Shown here: positions 10,205-20,215 of the stretch, piece after piece
Layout: the number at the start of each line of letters is the position of its first letter
Position numbering within the stretch: position 1 is the stretch's first letter
Assembly: GCA_963969495.1 (NCBI GenBank)
Contig: OZ018319.1
Span: forward strand, 199,924,736 to 199,988,735
DNA: 64,000 bases
Origin: Ceratothoa steindachneri
Taxonomy: Eukaryota; Arthropoda; Malacostraca; Isopoda; Cymothoidae
Reading direction: 5' to 3'
The notes under the pieces: generated by a model
The model's input: only the letters and a program-made list of their open reading frames with translations
The model's database searches: none
What the model was told of the DNA's origin: nothing
Made by a program: the position numbers and the translations under genes

Positions 10205-10900
10205 CCTTGAGGGCATTTTCCTTCAATGGTATTTCCACAGACTCCCGGCCAACTGGGAGGAATTGCGGAGGCTCGTCTGCTCCCGTTCCCCGTTCCCACC
10301 CTCTCAGGGTATTATGGTTTTGCGCCCCAAACACCACGGGATGGGTGCCGGACGGTTGGATGTGTGATTTATACCCGGCATGATGTCTTTCTTCTTCTCT
10401 TCGCCTTAGATATCTCTTTTCAGGCAGTAGCTGTGCAGCTGCACCTGAATAGGAGGTATACTGTTATTTTCGCGTACATTCCTCCGTCAGCCGACTTCGA
10501 AGCGAGGGACTTCTGCCGCGTCGTGGCATGGTTGCCGAGGCCCTTTCTCTTGCTCAGAGATCTATACGGTAGACACCCCCTCTGGGGAGACTACTCGATT
10601 AATCCCCGGGGTCAACTCCTTGCCGACCTGATCGGCGAGCTGGAGATAGGTGTCCTAAATGTGAATGTGTTTCGATCTATCTTTGTTCTCTCCGGATGCA
10701 CAGCCTAATTTTGGGTGGAGATGGTCGATTACTTCCATGGCAGTGATCACTTTCCGATTCAAATATCATTTTCTGGGCCGTTGCTGCCCAATAGCCCACC
10801 CCGGTGGTGCTTGGCGCGGGCGAAGTGGACCACCTTTCAGGAAATGACTGATTTCATTATCTCAGTTAAGGAGTTATGTCGGTAGATGAGGCCGTTGAGT
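10205..10900 (+). pseudogene. APE-type endonuclease of I-clade LINE, copy 1
   Basis: Begins with LQWYFHRLPANWEELR, equivalent to the LQWN-R-G-L start of APE endonucleases; copy 2 has LQWNFRGLQANWEE at the matching place. Later blocks include VIFAYIPPSADFEARDF and LLRDLYGRHPLWG, where GDFN-H-P-W-G is expected; the Asp-Phe-Asn core has decayed. The frame changes at about 10700. The enzyme would nick target DNA for target-primed reverse transcription. Confidence 0.72.
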
Positions 10901-11548
10901 TCTTTACGGCAACCTCATCACCGTGGGCCTAACTACTATTCCTAGAAAGTCTAGCCGTTTTGCACGCAGATCACTTCCGTGGTGGTCAACAGAGTGTGAG
11001 ACAGCCATCAAACAGAAGCGTTATGCCTACATGCGCTATAAGCATCGCCCGAACGAGTTCACTGCCGGTGAATTTCGTCGGGCTAGGTTCCGGTATATTT
11101 CGAAGCACGCCCGCCGCTCTTCTTGGCGGGCATACGTGTTTTCACTTAACGGGAATACCCCTCTAGAAAAGGGGTAGAAGCGAGTCCAAAGGATTTGGGC
11201 CAAGTTCTCGCACGACCCCTCTCCCATTCTCCAGGAGAATGGGACCGCAATCTTGGACCTCGCGTCCGTGGCAAAATCCATGGCGACCGCTTCTCTGCAT
11301 TCTATAGTCGGAATGCTGCACCGCCAGCATTCAATGCGCTTCGTGTTATAGTTGAAGGCCAGTGACTGGACTTTACCTCCAGAGGTGGAGAACCCTTCAA
11401 AGACAGGTTTACTGTGAGTGAGTTGCGTTCCGCTCTTGATTCGTGCGTGGACACCGCCCATGATCCGGACGATGTCCCGTATGCCATGCTGCAACACTTG
11501 GGTGAGCAAAGCTTTGCCTTTCTGTTAAATTTGTTCAACAGGATCTAA

Positions 11549-12340
11549 GTGGAGGGTATCCTCCCAGATTCCTTGCGAATCGCTACTGTGCTCCCTTTTC
11601 GCAAACCGGGGAGAGATCACTCTACCCCGGTTGGTTTCCGCCCAATCTCTCTAACCTCTTGCGTGGGCAAGTGGATAAAGGAATTGATAAATGTTAGATT
11701 AGATTTTTTTCTGGACAGCGGAGGCCATCTGTCTTCTGCACAGTGCGTCTTCCGCAAGTTCCACTCCAGGTCGGATGCTCTGCTCCAACTGGAAAATGCC
11801 GTCTGCAAGGCCTTCCTTCGTAGACAGCACTACGCCACGGTGTTTCTCGATCTGGAGAAGGCCTATGATACCGCAGGGCGGTACGGAGGTCTCCGGCCCA
11901 CTGGAGCAGGAAGCAGGTGTCCCGTAGGGAAGTGTCCTTAGTGTCACACTCTTTGCCCTGAACATCAACGGCATAACCTCGGTGCTGACGTAAAATCTTC
12001 TCGTTGTGCTCTACGTGGATGACCTTTCAATCTCTTTTGGCGCGGCACAGATGCCAACTCTGGAGCGTCGACTCCAACAAGTATTGTACCGCGCCTCTCG
12101 CTATGGTAAAGCACACAAGTTTTGGTTTTCCTTGGCCAAAACTAAGGTGGTGCACTTCTGCCCCATCCAGGGCTCCACCCTGACCCAAACTTGTTTCTCA
12201 ATAGGGTATGCCTGGCAGTGCTTGAATCGCACCGTTTCCTTGGTCTTGTATTGGACCGACGTCTCACCTGGGAGGCTCATATTCGCAACCTTAGGGTCTC
12301 TTGTACCTGCGCCATTGATATTCTTCGTGCTGTGACGTTT
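11549..12340 (+). pseudogene. Reverse transcriptase of I-clade LINE, copy 1 (internal deletion)
   Basis: The 130-codon frame from 11549 carries LPFRKPGRDHS, FRPISLTSCVGKWIKELI and VFLDLEKAYDT (motif A Asp). A deletion of roughly 100 bp at about 11880, relative to copy 2, removes sequence between motifs A and B. The next frame has the catalytic LYVDDLSISFG at about 12009. The thumb continues as FLGLVLDRRLTWEAHIRNLR in the 12191-12706 frame. The catalytic YVDD is intact. Confidence 0.85.
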
Positions 12341-12706
12341 AGCGCTTGGGGTGCTGATAGGGCTACCGCCTTACGTGTTTATCGATCCTTTGTTGGTTCG
12401 AAACTCAACTACGGATGTGAGTTATATGCATCCGCAGCTGATCGTGTATTGCGGAAGGTGGACTCGATCCACCAGACTGGCCTTTGCCTGGGGATCGGTG
12501 CCTTATGCACTTTACCCATTGAGAGCCTACTTGTCGATACTGGTGAGATCCACCCGATCTACGCCGTGAACAGTGCCTTTTTCGCCTGTACGCGTGAGTC
12601 TGGCCCCTCCCTTAGTTGCCAACAGCTCCCACTGCATTCGCAGCTGATTTCGACGGTGCCTGTGCCGCCGAGGGACGCCACTCATACCCTAATCCTTTTG
12701 GTTTAG
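12191..12706 (+). pseudogene. RT thumb/connection region, I-clade LINE copy 1
   Basis: A 171-codon frame joining RT to RNase H. It starts in the thumb (LESHRFLGLVLDRRLTWEAH) and continues through RVYRSFVGSKLNYGCELYAS and ALCTLPIESLLVDTGE, patterns shared by I, Jockey and R1 group LINEs. It is the longest uninterrupted frame in this copy. The equivalent in copy 2 (53555-53866) is more degraded. Confidence 0.78.
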
Positions 12707-13036
12707 GGGTACGCAACTCCTTCGAGAGCTAGGTATAGCTCTCGGGCCGATGACGCCCCTGGATCTGCACAGGACGCAACCCGATAGGGTACCACCTTTC
12801 GCTATTTGTCGCCACACCTCAGCTCCCAAAGCTTGTACAACGCCGGGAGTATTGCGTTCGACCTTTTTGTAGCACACCTCGTGTCACGCTGGAACCGTGC
12901 CAGTGTATGCGGATGGCTCCAAGTCCCAAGAGGAGGGCGGTTTCCACGCCGTATTCCCTCTGTTTTAAGTTAGCGGAGCTCTGCCAGGCGCTGCGTTTGT
13001 CTTCACAACCGGGGTGGTGGCAATACATCACTCGGT

Positions 13037-13694
13037 ATGGCTGATTGCGCAACGTGCTCGGTTTGGAGACGGATTGTGATTTATATCGACTCACAAAGTG
13101 CCCTGAGTGCTCTCGGGGCATTGAAATCTCCGCATTCCCTGGTTCGCGATATCCGTGACGCCACGGTTTTGGCAAGCCGGGCGGATATCGAGATTATATT
13201 CTGCTGTGTTCCTGGTCATGTAGGAAGTGCGGATAATGAACGCGCCGATGAGGGCTCCAAAGAATCCGCGAGGATTGAGCGGCTGGACCAGCGTTTCACT
13301 TTTCCTTACACCGACTACATGGGAGACGGTCGAGGGTAACCTAAAGTTGCGTGTCATTGCGCCGCGACTGCTCCCATGGAACTACCCCCAAATGCCGCGA
13401 AGACTTCAGACTGCTTTATGTCGTCTCCGAATTAGATACACTAGCGGGACGCACCGCTATTTGATGGAGCGCTCGCCTGCGCCCTACTGTGAAGACTGCT
13501 TTGTCTCCCAGGCTGTTCGGCACATTCTTGTTGAACGTCCCAGTCTGGGCGATCTTCGCGCACGTTACCTCTCCCGGTACCTGGACGAGCGGGGTCGCTA
13601 CCACTTACTTCTTGTACTCAGGACGGTTTCGTGCACATGGACTTGTGGCCTTAATGACGTTTTGGAGGAGGCCGGCCTTCTCCCCTTTATTTAA
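13037..13694 (+). pseudogene. RNase H domain and terminal cysteine motif, I-clade LINE copy 1
   Basis: RNase H removes the RNA strand of the cDNA hybrid. The 100-codon frame has IVIYIDSQSALSALGAL (the D-S-Q-S-A-L catalytic block) and FCCVPGHVGSADNERADEGS (the P-G-H-G-N-E-A-D block). After a frameshift near 13340 a 155-codon frame carries YCEDCF, then RHILVERPSLGDLRARY, the C-x2-C and H-x-L-x-E-C/R-P motif usual at the end of I/Jockey ORF2. It stops at 13692. Confidence 0.85.
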
Positions 13695-13779
13695 CTAGTT
13701 CTTGTCTTTTTGTTTTTTGTAGTTTACTCGTATGTCGCACGTTCCTGCGTGGGGGAAGGCGGACCTCCTTATTGTTCAA

Positions 13780-14120
13780 AAAATTATCTTGATCAAGCTG
13801 GCAAATTCTTAGTAGTACGATTAAATCAACATAAATATACTCTTAAACGAAGTGAAATCAACAGTGCTTTCTAAATGCACATGGTCGAAGATAATCGCAA
13901 TATTAATTCAACTTTCATTGGTTAATTTTTTCGTCACAAGGTTATTATGATAAAAGGAATATTATTGAATTTAGCCTTTTCAATTATTTCTCCCACTTCA
14001 CTATGAGTGGCTGATTGTAGAGCTCTAATTACAAAATTCGTATAAATGAAATATCTCGTTATTTTTTATTTTTCCTCTTTTCTTCCTCTCTATTTATTTT
14101 GTTTAGCTTTTTCTCTCTAT
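13780..14120 (+). pseudogene. PLE GIY-YIG endonuclease fragment
   Basis: Plus-strand frames encode DQAGKFLVVRLNQHKYTLKR, with INSAF and HMVEDN downstream. This matches the GIY-YIG pattern Y-I-G-Q-T-G-K-x-L-x-x-R-L-x-Q-H-K-Y seen at 20820-20900 in this same window. Only the 3' part of the domain survives. It abuts the broken 3' end of the I-clade LINE at about 13775. Confidence 0.68.
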
Positions 14121-15179
14121 TGTTACTTGATCTGACCTGAAAATCTTTACTGTTAATGCTTTCTCACCTTGTGTTATCTTAGACAATCCGATTCGCAATT
14201 AAAGATTCTTTTATAAGAACACCTGAAGAGAAAGCAACATTTTTTTTGCTTCTAAACCTAAGAAGTTTTATTTAATAGTCAAAGATATACTTTAGTTTCG
14301 TTCGTCGACAATCGCATTAATTCCTGTGATACCTAACTCCTTTATGTAGCTCTGGGATTTCCGTTTTTAGGCCCTTTGCTCTGCCAAGAGCTTCATGTTT
14401 GAATGTTCCATGCCTTGTGCATTCGTTTGTAGAGTATTTCTTTTAGTGATGGAAGGAGTGACAGTGGGACCACTAAGAAGGATATACTAAGACAAAATAT
14501 TTTATTGATATCAGTCTTTTCCAGCACAAAAGTACAATTACAGTTTTCGAGTTTTACCAGACAAGCTTGCGCATTAGTCTCGTTATCAACACAAAATTTA
14601 ATGTTTGAAAGAATGGTAAGGGGTTGATTTAATTAAAAAGAAGAGAAGACAGAAAAGGGATTTGATATATCATTGAGTTAAGGTGGGATAGAACGAGTCT
14701 ATTTAGATAGCACCATGTCTGATCAAGAAGGCTTAATTGTCTCGTTCTTAGAGGAACGTGAGGCAAAAGAAAGCGGCCATAGAGAGCAAAATAAAGTTGC
14801 TTCACTCGATGTTTGTATAAAGAACAAGTAAATTCTAATTAGTATTATCATTTATCAGAGTGGAACCTGTTTGGGGAACAAGTTAATGAGTTATCAAGGC
14901 ATCAAAAGAAATGTGAGGGATTCCCATGGTTAGGCAGATGGTAGATCCTTAGGATGTGCAGAGTAATTAAAGTAGTTTTTCGCCTGACAAATATAAGCCT
15001 CCTATAAGCGCTCTCTTCGCGAATGCACTGTGAAGCGTTGAAACCAGGAGCTTTTGGGGCCTTAGTTCGCATACGTGAACCGAGTTTCGGTTAAGACTAT
15101 GACAAGTTCTGTATGCCTTATATATAAGGTTCATAGGTGGGTAGCCTAATCCCCCCTTCCACTATTTAAGGCAATGTAT
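14121..15179. other. Unassigned AT-rich DNA
   Basis: No reading frame above 60 codons and no recognisable motif. The last part (15000-15180) is GC-moderate and leads into the PLE terminal module at 15180, so some of it is probably PLE 3' untranslated sequence. Confidence 0.5.
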
Positions 15180-15274
15180 GTCCAGCCTCCTGTTCATTCT
15201 TTGAAAATGTCTTTAAGAATAAAGACGAAAGCGCTCGGAATCGTTTTTCACTTTTCCTTTGTGTATGTATCTGC
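15180..15274 (+). other. PLE terminal module C with hammerhead-like stem
   Basis: GTCTTTA (15209-15215) and TAAAGAC (15220-15226) form a perfect 7-bp stem with an AGAA loop. GAAA follows immediately, then palindromic GCGC and TC. This is the 3' half of a type I hammerhead core (stem II, GAAA, short stem III, UH). The preceding TTGAAAA matches the CUGAUGA core only partly. The module ends in the (TA)n at 15275. Confidence 0.5.

Positions 15275-15309
<35 letters not shown>
15275..15309. repeat. (AT)n microsatellite
   Basis: AT dinucleotides with one TTT interruption, between plus-strand module C and the minus-strand copy of module A. Confidence 0.95.
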
Positions 15310-15344
15310 ATAGAATATATCACATTAGCGTAATATACATAGAT

Positions 15345-15557
15345 CAGTGAGAAGATAATAGTAAACCACAATATTTGAATCAAGATTTATTTATAACCAG
15401 CGGACTATATTTGACAAAGTTATAATTGCCATTTTCAACTAAGTTCCTTGCTTCTTTTTTTCATTACTTAGTTGGAAATGGCAATTATAACTTTACCGAA
15501 ACTAATCCGTTGTTTATAAATAAATCCTGATTCAAATATTGTGATTTACCATTATCT

Positions 15558-15561
<4 letters not shown>
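15345..15561. repeat. Inverted pair of PLE module A copies (foldback)
   Basis: The reverse complement of 15465-15561 aligns with 15345-15445: both contain GAGAAGATAAT, CACAATATTTGAATCA and AAAGTTATAATTGCCATTT. The spacer is about 20 bp. The right copy (plus strand) contains CCGAAACTAATCCG and runs into (TA)n at 15562; the left copy points to the (AT)n at 15275-15309. Confidence 0.85.

Positions 15562-15632
<71 letters not shown>
15562..15632. repeat. (AT)n microsatellite followed by short (GA)n
   Basis: About 71 bp of AT dinucleotides, then GAGAGAGAGAGAGA to 15650. Confidence 0.98.
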
Positions 15633-15633
<1 letters not shown>

Positions 15634-15650
15634 CGAGAGAGAGAGAGAGA

Positions 15651-16221
15651 CAGGGAAGCAATAAAAGGAAAAAAAGATACTTTGGACGATTATGACAAAC
15701 GCGGTTACGACACATAATGCAGTCGCATTACTTCATCTCTCTGAGGGACAGATGGCGACACTTTTTCACTGCCAGTTTCAGATTGCGTAATCCAGAATCA
15801 GTATCACTGTTATATCCTCGATTATTTTATTTCATCATGACTATGAGTATTTACAGAATAATTGGGGAATCTGTATAAAGTTCCCTGAAGCACTTTCCCC
15901 CTTCTACCAACCTCATGCCAATACACATTGTTATTGTGTACATTAATTAAACTATTTTAATCTAATACAATGCTACTCTTCACATCGATAATTAAATATC
16001 CCCCTCCCCCCTTCTACCAACGCTCTGAATATTGTATATGCTATAACCATTTATTTTTTACTCGCTTACGTATATTATCTCAATTATCTCATACCTCTGT
16101 TACACATACTTTATCTAGGTCCTCTCCAAGTATATAACTATGTTGTTTCCATAGACTCTAATTATTTTTATAAGAACATTTGAACTCTTAAAATTTTTTT
16201 AACTTCCAGAGACCTTAAGTG
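15651..16221. other. Unassigned AT-rich DNA
   Basis: No reading frame or motif recognised. A CCCCCTTCTACCAAC motif occurs twice (about 15898 and 16007), suggesting an old short duplication. Confidence 0.5.
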
Positions 16222-16760
16222 CAGCCGTGGCCAAAGGTTTTCGGACACGTGGAATTTTTCTTATTTCTTGAGTATGGCTAAGAATATGTTATTGAAGGTT
16301 TACATGTATGTCTCCAATACACATGGAAAAGCAAAATAAAAGAACGGTCCTCCTTTATAAATATATAAAAATAATATGTAATTGCAATATATAAAATCCT
16401 GGCATCAGTATGCGGTATGTTACGGGTATTTAGAAATGCCTGTAATGTCATTTTATAGCAGGAGAATGCCCCATGTCACAAGTCTGCTTCAACCATAGAG
16501 TGGTTCTTGGACAACAATATCAGGGTGATAGACTGGCTACCTCATTCTCCGAATTTGAATCTGCTGGAGAACCTACGGCAGGACGCTAAAGAGGTCTTAA
16601 AGCGTCGTCAGACAGCCTCCAATAATCAACTGAAGTCAGTCAGTACCGAGGAGTGGGTCAGTATCACACCCTCCTTCAGGTGTCGCAACCCTCGTCGAGA
16701 ACCTGCCTCGAAGAAGATCGCTGCCAAGGGACTCTCGACACGCTACTGTGATTCCTGAAT
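16222..16760 (+). mobile_element. Tc1-like transposon fragment
   Basis: The left end CAGCCGTGGCCAAAGGTTTT resembles a Tc1-family terminal repeat. Coding sequence from about 16460 gives ENAPCHKSAS (second catalytic Asp region, here E), then FLDNNIRVIDWLPHSPNLNL and LENL, the final DDE block with its Glu. About two thirds of the transposase (the N-terminal part) is missing. It is an internally deleted, non-autonomous remnant; no matching right terminal repeat is clear. Confidence 0.78.
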
Positions 16761-16874
16761 CAGTTCGGTGTTGCTGGAATTTTCGCATAGCTTCATCTGC
16801 TTATAAGTTATATGTTGCTGATGTTACATGTTTTGCAAAATTTTGTATTTTGTTAATTCTTGTTGATTGTTTTT

Positions 16875-16876
<2 letters not shown>

Positions 16877-16962
<86 letters not shown>
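16877..16962. repeat. (TA)n microsatellite, left part
   Basis: TA dinucleotides interrupted by insertion of the MITE at 16963; the array resumes at 17329. Confidence 0.97.
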
Positions 16963-16966
<4 letters not shown>

Positions 16967-17325
16967 GGTTAGAAAAAATAATGGAAACATTAACTAATGC
17001 ACCCATTCACACCAAAAAAAAAATTCAATTTGTTTAAAATGCCTGAAAATGACGTTGAACACATATTGGTCTCCATAATTCACAGATCTTGCCATAAGCA
17101 AGTTTGTGTGTAAATTGAAGCAAAAATTAGGGGATATATTCCCTCTAAAAAGCGTCTACGAAGGAGTTAGAGCAGGTTTCACCAGAAAACAGTTAAATTC
17201 GTATAGATACAGCACAAAACTGTATGAATCGATTGGTCAGCATTTTGAATCTATTTATACTGCTAAGGAGGAGGGAACTCAAAGTCAGTAATTTAATTTA
17301 ATGTTTCCATTATTTTGTCCAAGCC

Positions 17326-17328
<3 letters not shown>
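16963..17328. mobile_element. Tc1/mariner-type MITE inserted in (TA)n
   Basis: The left end reads CAGAGGTTAG, then AAAAAATAATGGAAACATTAA. The reverse complement of the right end reads CAGGGCTTGG, then ACAAAATAATGGAAACATTAA, giving terminal inverted repeats of about 31 bp. TA flanks both ends because the target was a TA array. At 366 bp it is too short for a transposase. The internal 61-codon frame is not recognisable, so it is non-autonomous. Confidence 0.88.

Positions 17329-17382
<54 letters not shown>
17329..17382. repeat. (TA)n microsatellite, right part
   Basis: Continuation of the array split by the MITE. Confidence 0.97.
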
Positions 17383-17383
<1 letters not shown>

Positions 17384-17924
17384 CTAATTGTTATCTATTG
17401 CTCCTTATTTCATTGTTAAGTTCATATTGATATGGAAATAATTTCCTAAAATTTCGGAGGTGCCGAAATCTATTGTTGTTTTGAGCCCGTTCCCCCTCTC
17501 AATCTCTCCTCTTCCTGCCCCTCTTTCCTGCTCCCCCTAGTTTGCGAGAGGTTCACGCTTACGATGGCGGATCCGGGTGCCCACGGGACCTCCACCGATT
17601 GATATTCCAATCCTTATGTTGATTTCATTATCCTGTCTCTGGATCTGAAAATTAGAAGGGTAGTGCAATTAACTAGCCCAATCTGAATGGTTTTCAGCTC
17701 TATTTGGTTCCCTGATTATCCCATTACTAGTCTGATTGCCTTAATATCTATCCTCTGATTTCCTTGACAATCCATTCTACTATCTTCCTTTCAATGCTTC
17801 CACACCCAAAGGGGCTCAAGTTAAACTCATCCATCCTAAACAGATCCCACTTCCAACAAATGTCCTCCAGTGATCCAAAAATACAATTCCCGTACGAGCG
17901 CACAATGATTTCTCCCTCTCATTT
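17383..17924. other. Unassigned
   Basis: No motif recognised. A short GC-rich patch (17480-17600) lies between AT-rich flanks. A 64-codon frame (17764-17958) overlaps the longer frame below and shows no family signature. Confidence 0.4.
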
Positions 17925-18504
17925 ATGCCACTGGCGTTCTTTCTGCTTCTACAAGTAATCCATACATACGCCCTTCCACCCCTCCCCAAGATTGAAAAGT
18001 TGAAGAATACTTCTATACATCCTCGTAAATGCAGATACACAAAGAAAACTGGGTTCGAACTGATCATGGGAACTTCAATCGAAAGAATGGAAAACAAAGG
18101 CATGATTGTCAATCGCACAGGACAATTCACAGTAGCCAAGGAAAAGAGAATGTTGAAGCAGATGATTAGAGTTTACAGAAGGAGCAGAACTTTACAATAT
18201 GATCTTCCTCCAAAAGAGCCAATGTAGAAGATTGAGACCGAATCGACAAAAAGTGAGATCAATGACTTACTCTTCCTCAGGGAGAATCCCATTAAAGACG
18301 ATTGGGTCATCAGGCCCTACAGCCCAGGAAGCGCCCACAGATTAAGGAACAGGTCCAAAATACAGATAAATCATGAGAAAGTTAAAATCACCACCAAGCT
18401 TAAAATTCCACTGAAACCCGACACTCAATGGCCAATAAAAACCGCCCAAATTTCACTAGGAAACCAGTTTAACTTAATCCCCAAGGAACATAATCCTTAT
18501 TAGA
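17925..18504 (+). pseudogene. Unrecognised reading frame with one in-frame TAG
   Basis: ATG at 17925. The frame is open for 100 codons to a TAG at 18225, then stays open for about 92 more codons to a TAG at 18502. Across the first stop the protein keeps a similar lysine-, arginine-, proline- and asparagine-rich character (before: TVAKEKRMLKQMIRVYRRSR; after: DDWVIRPYSPGSAHRLRNRS). The first 20 residues are hydrophobic (FFLLLQV). I recognise no family. It could be a decayed element ORF or chance; nearly 193 codons with one stop is above what AT-rich neighbours show. Confidence 0.35.
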
Positions 18505-19027
18505 AAACTGCAATAATACGAGTAATAGAACAGAATTTTTTTTGCAAAGCGGAACCTTTTATAGATAAAGAGAGTCGGAAGACAACCTCAGAGAAGGTGG
18601 GAGGATAAAATTTTTAAATGTAGAAGTTAAGATACAACGGTTTTGATCAGTTACCGGAGGAAGTCCCGCCAAGACATAAATGAGGAGGGTGAATAAGAAA
18701 TCCTGGAGCTGACCAAGGCTGGATGTTACAAAAAAATAAAAGTGACATAGTTAGGGCAGGTCCAAGGCAGAAGGAGAAATCGAGAATATATAAAAAGCAC
18801 GGTTCAGATCCGAGGCCAAGAAGAGATTAAGAAAATACGAGGCACAGGGGTGAGTGCTAAGGCAGAAGGAGAGATTCTGAACATATCACTAACACAACCC
18901 AGGTCATAGTCAGTAGGTGATATTAAAAAACTTTCAGCATCACGGGTGAACACCAAGAAAATTCCTAAAGAGTTAGTGGGAGGAATTAAAATGAAATGAG
19001 ATAATATACTATAGCCACCAATGAAAT
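18505..19027. other. Purine-rich unassigned stretch with imperfect 45-bp direct repeat
   Basis: AAGGCAGAAGGAGA occurs at about 18769 and 18862 within similar contexts of about 45 bp. Otherwise only purine-rich sequence with no gene signal. Confidence 0.4.
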
Positions 19028-19100
19028 GGTGGGGATTCGAACCTGCGCCGTCGAGCGCTCCTCGCTTCTCAGGTGCACCACTCTAACCACTGAGCCGAAC
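19028..19100 (-). other. tRNA-like sequence (SINE-type pol III promoter)
   Basis: The minus strand has an A-box-like TCGGCTCAGTGGTTAGAG and a B box GGTTCGAATCC separated by about 40 nt, with a D-arm that pairs (GCTC/GAGT). The T stem and acceptor stem do not pair, and the anticodon arm is not clear. I therefore call it a tRNA-derived repeat or pseudogene and not a working tRNA. It lies at the outer end of one arm of the inverted repeat below. Confidence 0.6.
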
Positions 19101-19405
19101 GTATTCCACATCACCCAAAACGATGCTTCGAGAGAGCTTTTAAGTAGAAAAGTGTAGGTTATCCCCATTTGAATATTAAAGAGAAAGGAAAATGGTGATA
19201 ACAAACAGGATAATAATAAAAATTATTTACAATAACCGTAAAAATAGTTATCGTGGGTTTTTTTTTGTATTATTATCCTGTTTGTTATCCCATCTTATTT
19301 TCTCTTTAATATTCAAATGCGGATAACTTACACTTTTCTGCTTCAAAGCTATCTCGAAGAATCGTTTCCGGCGAGTTGGATGGACTGCGGCTCAGTGGAA
19401 TACCC
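19088..19405. repeat. Inverted repeat linked to the tRNA-like sequence
   Basis: The reverse complement of 19088-19224 aligns with 19275-19405. Shared blocks include ATTATCCTGTTTGTTATC, TTCTCTTTAATATTCAAATG, ACACTTTTCT and CGGCTCAGTGG. The spacer is about 50 bp. The arm homology stops just after CGGCTCAGTGG in the right arm, so only the left arm keeps the B box. Confidence 0.8.
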
Positions 19406-19559
19406 TCGGAATACCTTTTTCTCTCATTACCTAAATTATAGTTCAAATTAAATAAACGGGTAAAATATCATGGAAGCCACGATCTGGTCGTCCCGAGTCT
19501 TCTCAATGATGCCTTCGAGCTGTTCGAAGATCCATTGAGAATAAACCTTAGAAGAGGCA

Positions 19560-20215
19560 AAAAGAGTACAAATCCTTCCCCCAAAATCGCTGTAGGTTTC
19601 CTGCACTCTCTCGGATAACATGGATATGCAACCAGGAGGAAGCAGCCCCTTTAACTATGATCAATGTTAAGAAAAGGACTGCGTATGCTGAAGAAATTGG
19701 CAACAAACCTTTGGAATTTTGCCACAGCACAATTTATTCTACGAATCAAGGTTTGCTCAATTTTTAGAAGGTGAACCTGTACGGGTTTGGGGATTCACCT
19801 TCGGAAGTTGGAAATAAACAGGTTACATCTAAAACTTGGGCCTTCTCTGTTATGATGTTGTGAGTGATATGAAATGAAAGAAGGTTAGGGTCGATTGTGT
19901 TTGCAATACGAGTATCAACTAAGAAAATGCATTTCTAGTTTTAAAGAAAGACTTCTACCCGTGTTTACAAATGGTCATCTTGACAAATAAAGTTTTTGTT
20001 TAAGGAAGATGGATCGCAATATAATGAAAAAAGGACCAAGGAAGCATTAAACAACTTCATTGGCCGAGTAAGTCCCCTTACATGAACCCAATAGAACATT
20101 TGTGCAGAATACTAGACAAGATCACGAAAAATTAAAACAAACAAAAAACAGAATCTATGCCTACAGAGTTGCAGCACTAAAATCCTCTAAAATAAAGTCC
20201 ACAAAGTATCATTAA
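19560..20215 (+). pseudogene. Tc1-like transposase, decayed
   Basis: Plus-strand fragments in order: VKKRTAYAEEIGNKPLEF, ESRFAQFLEGEPVRVWG (first catalytic block, D-E-S-R-F with the Asp lost), KEDGSQYNEKRTKEALNNF (second Asp block), and PYMNPIEHLCRILDKITK (final Glu block). The order and spacing are those of a Tc1 transposase. The HTH N-terminus is not visible and at least three frameshifts occur. Confidence 0.75.

Larger units (their letters stand above)
8470..13775 (+). mobile_element. I-clade non-LTR retrotransposon, copy 1
   Basis: A GC-rich block of about 5.3 kb bounded by AT-rich PLE DNA. In order it holds a 5' region, an ORF1 (gag-like) remnant, apurinic endonuclease, reverse transcriptase, RNase H and a terminal cysteine motif. 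RNase H downstream of RT is characteristic of the I group (I, Nimb and relatives). A second copy lies at 51130-55172 in the same orientation, collinear from 10010 onward. Copy 1 is truncated at its 3' end near 13775 and has a deletion in the RT. Many frameshifts make it inactive. Confidence 0.82.

Noticed and set aside
16748..17006. Frames with long YIYIYI runs, here and at other (TA)n arrays
   Set aside because: Translation of TA repeats.
19028..19100. Functional tRNA gene
   Set aside because: Boxes A and B are present but acceptor, anticodon and T stems do not pair properly.
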